A DNA stretch of 58,572 bases from Candidatus Aquabacterium excrementipullorum (GTDB taxonomy: Bacteria; Pseudomonadota; Gammaproteobacteria; Burkholderiales; Burkholderiaceae_C). This document shows, in pieces, positions 18,039 to 25,853 of the stretch (the first letter of the stretch is position 1; each line of letters opens with the position of its first letter). A model generated the notes under the pieces. It was not told the origin of the DNA. It saw only the letters and a program-made list of their open reading frames with translations, and made no database searches. The translations under genes and the position numbers were made by a program. The DNA lies in contig DXIO01000038.1 of NCBI GenBank assembly GCA_019112875.1, positions 1 through 58,572 of the forward strand. The letters are read 5' to 3'.

Positions 18039-18312
18039 GGCGGTCTCCGGCGGGCTGGCGCCGCAGCACACGGCGCAGCGCGCCCAGGTAGGGCAGCACG
18101 GTGAACAGCAGCATCAGCAAGGTGCTGAAAGTGAACACGGCGGCCAGCGGGCGCAGGGTCTCCAGCCACAGCGCCAGCGCGATCAGCAGCAGGCCGATGC
18201 CGGCCCAGCGCATGCGCACCGGCCAGGCCTTCGCCAGCCAGGCCTGGTGGGGGGCGGCCAGGTAGATGGCCACCGCTCCCAGTAGGCTCACGACAAAGGC
18301 GGCCCAGGCCAT
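18031..18312 (-). CDS. Small membrane protein, DUF3325-like
   Basis: 93 aa with three membrane helices, ending in a basic tail (RRVLRRQPAGDRHG). It starts 6 bases after the TonB receptor gene. By position and size it matches the DUF3325 protein usual in this operon type. Its role is unknown. Confidence 0.8.
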   Translation of the reverse strand: MAWAAFVVSLLGAVAIYLAAPHQAWLAKAWPVRMRWAGIGLLLIALALWLETLRPLAAVFTFSTLLMLLFTVLPYLGALRRVLRRQPAGDRHG

Positions 18313-18317
18313 GGCGC

Positions 18318-20507
18318 TCAGAACGAGAAGGTGGCCGACACGCGCACCGTGCGCGGCGACGACAGGGTGGCGAAGCCATCACTGAACACATTGGCCCAGT
18401 AGCTCTTGTCTTCCACGTTCTCGACCGTGGCGCGGAACACCACCGGCTGCGAGGCGATCTTCGTGTCGTACTTGCCACCCAGGTCCAGGCGCGTCCATGA
18501 GGGCAGGCGCAGCTTGTTGGCCGAATCCAGCCACTGCTCCCCCACGCGGTTGACGCGGCCGTTCAGGCTCAGGCCCTGCACCGGGGTCTGCCAGTCGGCG
18601 CCCAGCACCAGGGCCTGCGTCGGCACGCCGATCACGCCCTTGCCGGTGGTGGTGGCCGAAGCCGTGCGCACATATTCGGCATGCGTGTAGCTGTAGCCAC
18701 CCAGCAGGCTCAGGTCGCGCAGCACGCGGCCGGAGAAGTTCCACTCGGCGCCCTTGTGGCGCTGTTCGCCATCGGTCGTCATCGTGGGCTGGCTGTTGCC
18801 TGCGTAGGTCACGGCGATGGCCGACGGCTTGGTGATCTGGAACAGGCTCACGGTGTGGGTGAAATCGCCCTGGCGCAGCTTCACGCCCACCTCGCTTTGC
18901 TTGGTCTTGTAGGGCGACAGGCTGGTGCCGGAGTTGGTGTAACCCGTGGCCACCGTGGTGCCCGGCGACAAGCCTTCGATGTGGTTGCCGTAGAACGAGA
19001 CCTTGTCGCCCCAGGGCTTGTAGACCACGGCCAGCGCCGGCGTCACGGTGGACTTGTCGTACTTCGACGAGGCCAGGCTCGACGAGGGATTGGACTGGTC
19101 CACCTGCTGCAGGCGCGCGCCCAGCGTCAGCAGCACCTTCTCGTCGAAAAGGTGCAGCGTATCGGCCAGGGCCAGGCCGTTGTACTCGTCGTCACGCGTC
19201 TGCGGCACGGTCGTCGGCGCGGCCGGGAACTGCGGCGACACGGGGTTGTAGATGTTCTGCGTCCAGCCGGTGCGCGCCACGTTGGCGTTCCAGTACTCGT
19301 ACTGCATGGTCGACACCGAGGCCGTCAGCGCGTGCTTCACGCCCCAGGTGTTCACATCCGCCTTGATCCCCGCCTCGGCCGTGCGCGTGTGCGAGATGTT
19401 GGCCAGGTTGTAGACGTAACCGTTGGCATTGCCGTTGTCGTTGGTCAGGATCACGCGGGTGCCGAACAGCAGGCCGTGCGAACTGGACTCGGCCGCGCCG
19501 AAGGTGGCGTAGGCCGTGACGTTGTCGGCCAGTTCCACATCGGCCCGAACCGCCAGCCCGTTCGATTCGGATTCGCCATGCGTGCCGCGGAACATGTTGG
19601 TGTCCGAGTCCGGCGGCGTCACCAGGTGGCCCAGCGTGGTCATCTGGTACATGCCGGGGCTGCCGTTGTTGATGTTTTCCTTGTTGGCATAGGCATCCAG
19701 CGTCAGCTTCCAGCCGCTGCCCTGGTAATCCAGGCCCAGCGCGCCCAGGCGGCGCTGCTTCTGCTGGTCTTCCACGCCGGTACCGCCGCCGCCGTACACG
19801 CCATTGACGCGCACGCCCAGGCGCTGGTCGTCACCGAAGCGGCGACCCACGTCCAGCTGCACCTGCCCATAGGAGCCCGATGAATACGAGGTGGTCAGTT
19901 CGGTCAGCGGCACGCTGCCGGCCCGCTTGGGCACCAGGTTGATCATGCCGCCCACATTGCCGTTGGGCGACATGCCGCCCAGCAGCGCGTTCGGGCCCTT
20001 GAGCAGCTCGATGCGCTCCAGGAACTCCACCGCCACATGCTGAGCCGGCAGCAGGCCGTACAAGCCGTTGAGCGCCAGGTCGTTGGAGGCGACGTCGAAG
20101 CCGCGCACGGTGAAGTTCTCCACCATGTGACCACCGTTGGAGGTGTACTGCACCGACGGGTCGTTGAGCAGCACGTCGGCCACGGTGCGGGCGTTCTGGT
20201 CCTTGATCTGCTCGACGGTGAAGCCGGTGATGTTGAAGGCCGCGTCCATCACGTCGGTGTTGCCCAGCACCCCCAGGCGAGCGCCAGTGGCCACCTTGCC
20301 GCCAGGCGCAGCGGGGGGCAGGCGGTCCTTGTCGGCCTTGCCTTTCACGACCACGGGGGGCAGCGTGTTGCCCTCCGCTGCGGTGGCGGCAGTGGAGGCT
20401 GTGGATTCAGTGGCTTGGGATTGCGCCAGCGCCGGCAGGGTGAGCGAGGCAACGAAAGACAGGCACGCCAGGGCGATCGCCGGGCGTTGGAGGCGGAGGT
20501 CGGACAT
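18318..20507 (-). CDS. TonB-dependent siderophore receptor
   Basis: 729 aa from the Met at 20507, giving a clean signal peptide (cleavage near LPALAQS). After a Thr/Ala-rich linker comes the plug domain (about 85-215, with TVADVLLNDPSVQ, NFTVRGFDV, IELLKGPNALLGG), then a 22-strand barrel ending in aromatic Phe (SATFSF). It is an outer-membrane receptor for a ferric siderophore, probably hydroxamate or catecholate; the ligand cannot be read from sequence. A Fur-type box lies about 53 bases upstream and membrane partners follow, so it heads an iron-regulated operon. Confidence 0.95.
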   Translation of the reverse strand: MSDLRLQRPAIALACLSFVASLTLPALAQSQATESTASTAATAAEGNTLPPVVVKGKADKDRLPPAAPGGKVATGARLGVLGNTDVMDAAFNITGFTVEQIKDQNARTVADVLLNDPSVQYTSNGGHMVENFTVRGFDVASNDLALNGLYGLLPAQHVAVEFLERIELLKGPNALLGGMSPNGNVGGMINLVPKRAGSVPLTELTTSYSSGSYGQVQLDVGRRFGDDQRLGVRVNGVYGGGGTGVEDQQKQRRLGALGLDYQGSGWKLTLDAYANKENINNGSPGMYQMTTLGHLVTPPDSDTNMFRGTHGESESNGLAVRADVELADNVTAYATFGAAESSSHGLLFGTRVILTNDNGNANGYVYNLANISHTRTAEAGIKADVNTWGVKHALTASVSTMQYEYWNANVARTGWTQNIYNPVSPQFPAAPTTVPQTRDDEYNGLALADTLHLFDEKVLLTLGARLQQVDQSNPSSSLASSKYDKSTVTPALAVVYKPWGDKVSFYGNHIEGLSPGTTVATGYTNSGTSLSPYKTKQSEVGVKLRQGDFTHTVSLFQITKPSAIAVTYAGNSQPTMTTDGEQRHKGAEWNFSGRVLRDLSLLGGYSYTHAEYVRTASATTTGKGVIGVPTQALVLGADWQTPVQGLSLNGRVNRVGEQWLDSANKLRLPSWTRLDLGGKYDTKIASQPVVFRATVENVEDKSYWANVFSDGFATLSSPRTVRVSATFSF

Positions 20508-20559
20508 CGGTTTGCAAAGAGATGCTGAACGGAAACCGGCGGATTCTATGATCAACGCG

Positions 20560-20578
20560 AATGAAAGTCATTCTCATT
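20560..20578 (-). promoter_or_regulatory. Fur box
   Basis: On the minus strand AATGAGAATGACTTTCATT is a good match to the 19-base Fur consensus GATAATGATAATCATTATC, an AT-rich interrupted palindrome. It lies in the only AT-rich stretch between rtcA and the receptor gene, so it most likely covers the receptor promoter and represses it in iron-replete cells. Confidence 0.75.
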
Positions 20579-20631
20579 ACATAAGTTAACCGGGGTTTCT
20601 TGTGGCAGATCAAGCACCCGATGCCGCCTGC

Positions 20632-21681
20632 TCAGGCAAGGGCCGTCGCCACCTTGACCAGCCAGCCGTGCGGATGCTCGCCCACCTGAATGTCCACCGG
20701 CAGGAAGCGGCGGATCACCTCCAGGTTGGTCCAAGCGTGTTCCGTCATCTCGCCGGCCAGGTAGGCGCCCGGGCGGCCGCTGCGGTGCACGGCCAGCGCC
20801 ATCGGCAAGGCGAGCTGATCGGCCAGATGCGGGCCCACAGGCGCACCACCCGCCCGGTAGCCGAACACCACCTTGGCCAGGCGGCGCGCCACCTGGTCGG
20901 CCGACACGCCCTTCTCGCCGAAGCTGGTGAACAGCTCGGTCACATGCTCGTGCTCCAGCGTGGCCATCAGGGCGTTGCCAGGGCCTTCGTGCTGACGGGC
21001 AGGCAGATTGCGAAGGGCTTCACCCTGCCAGCCGAGGGCCTCGCCCAGCACCTCGAGCTCGCGGTCCGCGATGCGACGCGGCAGCGCCGGGCTCAGGCAC
21101 TCGGCATAGGCAGCCCGGGCCTCGCCACGTTCCAGCAACGAGAAAGGCTCGGGGCCACCCGCCGCCGGCACGATGCGCACATCCACCTCGCCACCGCCGG
21201 CCGGGTAGAAGCCGTGGCGGTGCAGCGTGGTCTCCAGCGTCACGCCCATGCGTTGCAGCAAGGGCGCGAACACCCGGGACACGAAGTGCCAGTTGGGCGC
21301 CATGGGGTTGTGCGTGCCACCGGCCAGCGCCAGCGTGCTCTCGCCCTCGGCCAGCATCAGCGCCGGCAGCAGGGTCTGCAGCACGAGCATGCAGCTGCCG
21401 GCCGTGCCGATGGCAAAGCGGTGATCGCCCGCGCGCACGGCCGCCGGCGCGAAGTGCAGTTCGGTCGCACCCAGCTCCGCGCCCTGCACCTCGGCACCGG
21501 ACACGGCCTGGGCCGCCTGCACGCACACCAGGTGCTGGCGCATCAGGCCCGGCTTGGGCCGGCGCGCGCGGATCTGGTGGATGCGCACGGGCGTGCCGGT
21601 GCACATGGACAGCGAGAGGGCCGTGCGCAGGATCTGGCCGCCACCTTCGCCCTGGCTGCCGTCGATCTCGATCGTGTTCAT
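20632..21681 (-). CDS. rtcA: RNA 3'-terminal phosphate cyclase
   Basis: 349 aa, the normal length. GSQGEGGGQILRTALSLS at 8-25 is the RtcA signature; His315 in TEHAWTNLEVIRRFLP aligns with the nucleophilic His309 of the E. coli enzyme. It converts RNA 3'-phosphate to 2',3'-cyclic phosphate using ATP via an adenylylated His. It is the last gene of the minus-strand repair operon, and its start overlaps the stop of rlaP by four bases. Confidence 0.96.
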   Translation of the reverse strand: MNTIEIDGSQGEGGGQILRTALSLSMCTGTPVRIHQIRARRPKPGLMRQHLVCVQAAQAVSGAEVQGAELGATELHFAPAAVRAGDHRFAIGTAGSCMLVLQTLLPALMLAEGESTLALAGGTHNPMAPNWHFVSRVFAPLLQRMGVTLETTLHRHGFYPAGGGEVDVRIVPAAGGPEPFSLLERGEARAAYAECLSPALPRRIADRELEVLGEALGWQGEALRNLPARQHEGPGNALMATLEHEHVTELFTSFGEKGVSADQVARRLAKVVFGYRAGGAPVGPHLADQLALPMALAVHRSGRPGAYLAGEMTEHAWTNLEVIRRFLPVDIQVGEHPHGWLVKVATALA

Positions 21682-22529
21682 GTCGGTACTTCTTCTTTGC
21701 GATGTTCTTTGTCGTTGTTGTTCGTCACCACGTCGAACAGGAAGGCATCGAGGCCCGCCGTGTCCGGCCGCGGATCGTCCGCCGGGGCATGCGCCAGCGC
21801 GGTGGCCAGCTCGCGTTCGATGAAGTCGTGAATGGCGGGCCAGCGCGGGCTGGTGGCCGCTTCGCCGGCGCGCATCTTCACCTCCAGCAGGCGGTTGATC
21901 TCCTGCAGCAAGGCCTCATCCGTCAGCACGGCCTGCGCCAGCGCCGCGAAGCGCATCGGGGGCACGCCCCGGCCTTCGCGGATCCAGCGCGCCGCCAGCA
22001 GCGGCCGCAGCACGTACAGGTATTTCTTGTAGCGCACCGTCTCGCCCTTGAGGTGCTCGCGGAAGTTCTTCTTCGCCATCGACACGTAGTGGTGGTAGCC
22101 CCGCAGCGCCGAGAAGCCGGTCTCGGCCAGCGCCTTGAACCGGTCCACCACCACCGCATCCTGCCGGTAGACGATGGGCGAGCGCAGCCACTCCAGCAAC
22201 GTCGGGTTGGAGCTCTTGAGCAGCTGCAGCGCCTTGCGCAGGTCCCAGCCGTTGATGTCGAGGTCGCCGCTGATGGGCTGCTCGATCACGTCGCGGCCAG
22301 ACTCCACCGTGAGGTACCAGGGCAGGCGGTTCACGTAGATGAAGCGCACGTCGTAGTCGCTGTCGGGCGAGGCGAAGCCCCAGCCACGGCTGCCCGATTC
22401 GCAGGCGAAGAGCACCGTCATGTCGTGCTGGCGCTCCAGCGCCCGCAGGCTGTCCATGATCTGCGCGCGCACGGTGTCGTCCACCGGGTGGGCGCTGATC
22501 AGTTTCTCGTTGTTTTCTTCTCTTGTCAT
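21678..22529 (-). CDS. rlaP: RNA-repair-associated nucleotidyltransferase
   Basis: 283 aa. A Pol beta-type nucleotidyltransferase core is visible: GSRGWGFASPDSDYDVRF with Gly-Ser and the Asp-x-Asp metal pair (about residues 46-63). The position between rtcB and rtcA identifies it as RlaP (RNA ligase-associated polymerase-type protein, pfam10127-like). The substrate is unknown; the family is thought to add or process nucleotides at RNA ends. Confidence 0.85.
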   Translation of the reverse strand: MTREENNEKLISAHPVDDTVRAQIMDSLRALERQHDMTVLFACESGSRGWGFASPDSDYDVRFIYVNRLPWYLTVESGRDVIEQPISGDLDINGWDLRKALQLLKSSNPTLLEWLRSPIVYRQDAVVVDRFKALAETGFSALRGYHHYVSMAKKNFREHLKGETVRYKKYLYVLRPLLAARWIREGRGVPPMRFAALAQAVLTDEALLQEINRLLEVKMRAGEAATSPRWPAIHDFIERELATALAHAPADDPRPDTAGLDAFLFDVVTNNNDKEHRKEEVPT

Positions 22530-22557
22530 GGGTCCTCCCTGAGCAGCGCTTTTGTGT

Positions 22558-23775
22558 CTATCCCTTCACGCACAGCACCTGCTTGAGGGTGTAGACCACC
22601 TCCACCAGGTCCTTCTGCGCGGCCATCACGGCGTCGATGTCCTTGTAGGCCATCGGGATCTCGTCGATCACGGCATCGTCCTTGCGGCATTCCACGCCTT
22701 CGGTGGCCTTGATCTGGTCCTCCACCGTGAACAGCTTCTTGGCCTTGGTGCGGCTCATCACGCGGCCGGCGCCGTGGCTGCAGCTCTCGAAGCTCTCCGG
22801 GTTGCCCAGGCCGCGCACGATGTAGCTGCGCGCCCCCATGCTGCCCGGGATGATGCCCAGCTCGCCCTTCTTGGCGCTCACGGCGCCCTTGCGGGTCACA
22901 TAGACGTCTTCACCGAAGTGCGTTTCCTTCTGCACGTAGTTGTGGTGACAGTTCACCGCTTCCACGTGCGCCTCGAAAGGCTTGGTGATCACCTGGCGCA
23001 CCGTGGCCACCAGGTTCTTCATCATCACTTCGCGGTTCAGGCGCGCGAACTGCTGGGCCCAACCCACGCCGCGCACGTAGTCACCGAAGTACTGGGCACC
23101 TTCCTCGAAGTACGCCAGATCCTTGTCGGGCAGGTTGCGCTGGTGCAGCTCGGCATCCTTCTTGGCCAGCTCGATGAACATCGTGCCGATGGCATTGCCC
23201 ACGCCACGCGAACCCGAGTGCAGCATGAACCACACAGCGCCGCCTTCATCCAGACAGACCTCGATGAAGTGGTTGCCGGTACCGAGCGTTCCCAGGTGCT
23301 TGCGGTTGTTGGTGTTGCGCAGGCGCGGGTACTTCTCGCACAGGGCCTCGAAATCATCGACCAGCGTGGACCAGGCCTGGTCCACCAGATCAGGCGGGTT
23401 CTCCCAGCTCCCTTGGTCACGGCCACGGCGGTGCGGCGTCATGCCGTGCGGCACGGCGCGTTCGATGGCCGAGCGCAGCGGGCCGAGGTTGTCCGGCAGG
23501 TCTTCCGCACGCAGCGTGGTCTTGCAGGCGATCATCCCGCAGCCGATGTCCACGCCCACCGCGGCCGGGATGATGGCCTTGATGGTCGGGATTACCGAGC
23601 CCACCGTGGCACCGATGCCCAGGTGCACGTCCGGCATGGCGGCGATGTGCTTGAAGACCACGGGCAGGCGGGCAGCGTTGGCCAGCTGCTGGCGGGCCTC
23701 GGGCTCCACGGGCACGCCCTTGGTCCACATCTTGATGGGCACGGCGCCTTCTTGTTGTTCGAGGTTGTAGTTCAT
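22558..23775 (-). CDS. rtcB: RNA-splicing ligase RtcB
   Basis: 405 aa from the ATG at 23775; the longer open frame runs back into Y RNA sequence and is rejected. Metal and GTP-binding motifs are intact: GVDIGCGM, GTGNHFIEV, HSGSRGVGN, NCHHNYV and SCSHGAGRVMSR, which carries the guanylylated His. The enzyme joins 2',3'-cyclic phosphate or 3'-phosphate ends to 5'-OH ends of RNA using GTP and Mn2+. It lies directly after the two Y RNAs and before rlaP-rtcA. Confidence 0.97.
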   Translation of the reverse strand: MNYNLEQQEGAVPIKMWTKGVPVEPEARQQLANAARLPVVFKHIAAMPDVHLGIGATVGSVIPTIKAIIPAAVGVDIGCGMIACKTTLRAEDLPDNLGPLRSAIERAVPHGMTPHRRGRDQGSWENPPDLVDQAWSTLVDDFEALCEKYPRLRNTNNRKHLGTLGTGNHFIEVCLDEGGAVWFMLHSGSRGVGNAIGTMFIELAKKDAELHQRNLPDKDLAYFEEGAQYFGDYVRGVGWAQQFARLNREVMMKNLVATVRQVITKPFEAHVEAVNCHHNYVQKETHFGEDVYVTRKGAVSAKKGELGIIPGSMGARSYIVRGLGNPESFESCSHGAGRVMSRTKAKKLFTVEDQIKATEGVECRKDDAVIDEIPMAYKDIDAVMAAQKDLVEVVYTLKQVLCVKG

Positions 23776-23832
23776 GATTCTTCGTCCTTGATTGACTGTA
23801 CATGGCGGGTCCATCGACCCGAGATTCAAAGT

Positions 23833-23981
23833 GGGTGCCCCGTGGCGACAAGGGGTGGTGAAACGTTTTCGTGCTCTATCCACTGAGCTACGGTCCCCCA
23901 GTATTGGGACCGGCGGGAATCGAACCCGCGACCACGAGCGTTGGAGGCTGTAGTTCCACCGGCATTCGCCACGCGACACCC
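23833..23981 (-). ncRNA. yrlA: Bacterial Y RNA with tRNA-like module (YrlA-like)
   Basis: About 149 nt, read on the minus strand. The outer stem pairs GGGTG (23981-23977) with CACCC (23837-23833). Then CGTGGCGA (23973-23966) pairs with TCGCCACG (23848-23841). A bulge ATGCC / ACCCCTTG follows, then GGTGGAAC (23960-23953) pairs with GTTTCACC (23864-23857). This bulged helix is the expected Ro60/Rsr-binding stem. Distal to it is a circularly permuted tRNA. The T-arm GCGGG-TTCGATT-CCCGC (23929-23913) comes first. The acceptor stem CGGTCCC/GGGACCG (23912-23906, 23897-23891) is closed by an 8-base loop. The D-arm GCTC-AGTGGATA-GAGC (23888-23873) comes last. The Ro-binding stem takes the place of the anticodon arm. 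No CCA end or anticodon is present. This matches the architecture described for Salmonella YrlA. Confidence 0.88.
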
Positions 23982-23983
23982 TC

Positions 23984-24055
23984 AAAAAAGCGCGACAAGA
24001 GAGGCAAGACTTGCCTGTTTCCAGGCTCACGATGTAGTCCTGCCGGCATTCGCGC
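23984..24055 (-). ncRNA. yrlB: Small Y RNA (YrlB-like) with terminal T-tract
   Basis: About 72 nt on the minus strand, starting 12 bases after the rsr stop. GCGCGA (24055-24050) pairs with TCGCGC (23995-23990), a bulge ATGCC / TCTCTTG follows, and GGCAGGAC (24044-24037) pairs with GTCTTGCC. The distal part is a perfect hairpin GCCTG-GAAA-CAGGC. Six T follow the outer stem (23989-23984). The elements GCGA-ATGCC-GG..GGAAC-like-TACA and CTTG-TCGC are shared with the longer Y RNA next to it, identifying the common Ro-binding site. The T-run could serve as a terminator or pause, setting relative amounts of Y RNA and downstream rtcB. Confidence 0.82.
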
Positions 24056-24066
24056 AAAAACTCTGC

Positions 24067-25644
24067 TTACTGCGGCTCCAGCGAGACCTTGTCGATCTCG
24101 CCCACCCAGTGCTCGGCACCGGTCCGACCGTTCACGAAGGCGTTGACCATCTTGAACACCGCGTCCGAGAACCCACCGACATTCAGGATGTCGGCCCGGT
24201 CCAGGGCCTGCGTCGTCGCATACGGCTGGATGTCGATGCAAACCAGGCGGGCGTTCGGGTTGCGCCGCTTGATCAGGTCCCACTCCAGCATCGTCTGCGT
24301 CGCGCCATGGCGGCGGGCATCGATCCACGATTCGTTGTCCGATACGATGATCACCACGTCCACCTCGGCGCGCTCCTGGTTCAGCACGGCCAGGGGCGCG
24401 CTGCAGTTCGTGCCACCACCACCGATGCTGGCCAGCGCCTGTGCATTGCTCATCACCGAGTCACGCGGGTTCAGGTTCACCTTCACCACGCGCTGCTCGA
24501 AGGGCATCACACGGGCCTGGCGGTTCTTTCGCAGCACCGCCGCAGCCACCAGCGCCGCCACATCGATGCAACGCACCGAGGACGAGGCCGAGCCACGCTG
24601 GCCCGTCACGATCGACTGCATCGAGCCGGACACGTCAGGACACACCACCACACGGCCCTGCAGATCAGGCACATTGGCCAGCGCCAGCTCCATCGCGTCC
24701 TGCAGGGCCTCGCACACCTCGTGCGGCACACCGTCCTGGCTGGCCGCCTTGTAGGCCGACATCAGCTGGTAGGGCATCACACGCGCCTTGGCCACCGCCT
24801 TCGCATCACGCAGCTTGGCCGCCACCTGCCCGGCCATGCCGTCGATCTGGAACACGCCATGCCGCGCAAAGGTGTTCAGGTTCTGCCGCACCATCTGCCA
24901 CGAACCCTTTCGGGCGATGTCCGCCCACTGGGCAGGCACTAGCGGTAGGGCCGTCAGCATCTGGAAAGGCACGTCAGGCACCTCGGCGACCAGGCCTTGC
25001 GACTGCGCACGCTTGAACAACTCGAAGGCCTGCGTCACCGGGGGCAGCGCCTCCAGCACGTACGGCTTGCCGATCAACCAGGCGAACCAGGCCGCGCGCC
25101 AGGCCTCTGCAGGCTTGGGGTGCACCATCTTCACCACGTCGGCCAGCGAGGGCTCGTTGCCGATGCTGGCCTGCAGCAGTTGCTGCTCGGTGGCCTGGCA
25201 CAGCCAGTCTTGCACCAGCTTCTTGGGACGCGAGCCCAACGAACGGCGGCCCAGGGCCCCACTGCGCAGGATCTGCACGAAGTTGCGCAGCATCTTGCCG
25301 TTGTCGATCACGCGGCCGAACACCGTCTTCAACAGCGCCACGTCCTGCACCGCCAGGCTGGCGGCCAGCAGCGCCGGCATGTCCTTCATGAAACCAGCTT
25401 GGCGGGCATACACGGCAGTACGGGCCACGAACGAGGCGTCCACCTGGGCCAGCAAGGCCTTCACGTGGTCCAGCTGATCCTGGGCATTGGCATAGAAGGT
25501 GGTGCTCAGGCAACCGGTCGCCGCCAGCTGCGCCAATTGATGGCGAGGGCTGAAGGCGTAGGCCGGGGCCCGGCCGTGGTTCATGGCCTGCGCGGCCGGC
25601 AGCGCAGCGTGGCGCTGGGATTGGAAGAGTTGCGAGTTGACCAC
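24067..25644 (-). CDS. rsr: Ro60/TROVE domain RNA-binding protein Rsr
   Basis: 525 aa. The N-terminal TROVE region (about 20-325) is a ring of HEAT-like helices that binds Y RNA and misfolded RNA ends. It is followed by a von Willebrand A domain with a complete MIDAS (Asp337-x-Ser339-x-Ser341 in CPDVSGSMQS, GGGGTNCSAPL, VSDNESW). It is the bacterial orthologue of the Ro60 autoantigen and works with Y RNA and PNPase in RNA processing. It is the first gene of the operon rsr-Y RNAs-rtcB-rlaP-rtcA, driven by a sigma-54 promoter 50 bases upstream. Confidence 0.95.
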   Translation of the reverse strand: MVNSQLFQSQRHAALPAAQAMNHGRAPAYAFSPRHQLAQLAATGCLSTTFYANAQDQLDHVKALLAQVDASFVARTAVYARQAGFMKDMPALLAASLAVQDVALLKTVFGRVIDNGKMLRNFVQILRSGALGRRSLGSRPKKLVQDWLCQATEQQLLQASIGNEPSLADVVKMVHPKPAEAWRAAWFAWLIGKPYVLEALPPVTQAFELFKRAQSQGLVAEVPDVPFQMLTALPLVPAQWADIARKGSWQMVRQNLNTFARHGVFQIDGMAGQVAAKLRDAKAVAKARVMPYQLMSAYKAASQDGVPHEVCEALQDAMELALANVPDLQGRVVVCPDVSGSMQSIVTGQRGSASSSVRCIDVAALVAAAVLRKNRQARVMPFEQRVVKVNLNPRDSVMSNAQALASIGGGGTNCSAPLAVLNQERAEVDVVIIVSDNESWIDARRHGATQTMLEWDLIKRRNPNARLVCIDIQPYATTQALDRADILNVGGFSDAVFKMVNAFVNGRTGAEHWVGEIDKVSLEPQ

Positions 25645-25694
25645 GATGTTTGTCTTTCTTGCTTGGCATTCAACCGTCTTGTGCCCTCCCTATC

Positions 25695-25709
25695 GCAACG
25701 GATGTGCCA
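25695..25709 (-). promoter_or_regulatory. Sigma-54 promoter of the rsr-rtc operon
   Basis: On the minus strand TGGCAC-ATCCG-TTGC (25709-25695) is an exact match to the -24/-12 consensus TGGCACN5TTGC, with 12 bases from GG to GC. It is located 51 bases upstream of rsr. The AT-rich stretch beyond it (about 25736-25790) is the natural place for the RtcR enhancer sites and the divergent rtcR promoter. Confidence 0.9.
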
Positions 25710-25853
25710 GCTTTCGGATCCATGGCCAACATCACACATAAGTATTTGATTCAATTGAGTATTTTTAAATACCAATCAACTTTGCGAGCAAGCCACCTCG
25801 TATAAATGCGCTGCAATGACTAGAATGCCAGCTAGTCTTTTATCTGATCAGAT

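Noticed and set aside
23870-23935. Ordinary tRNA gene (T-arm, acceptor and D-arm sequences on the minus strand)
   Set aside because: The 3' half precedes the 5' half and no anticodon arm or CCA end is found. The permuted order and flanking Ro-binding stems fit a Y RNA instead.
23776-24057. N-terminal extension of RtcB read through the Y RNA region
   Set aside because: The extra 94 codons are untypical protein, and RtcB homologues start at the MNYNLEQQ-like Met at 23775.
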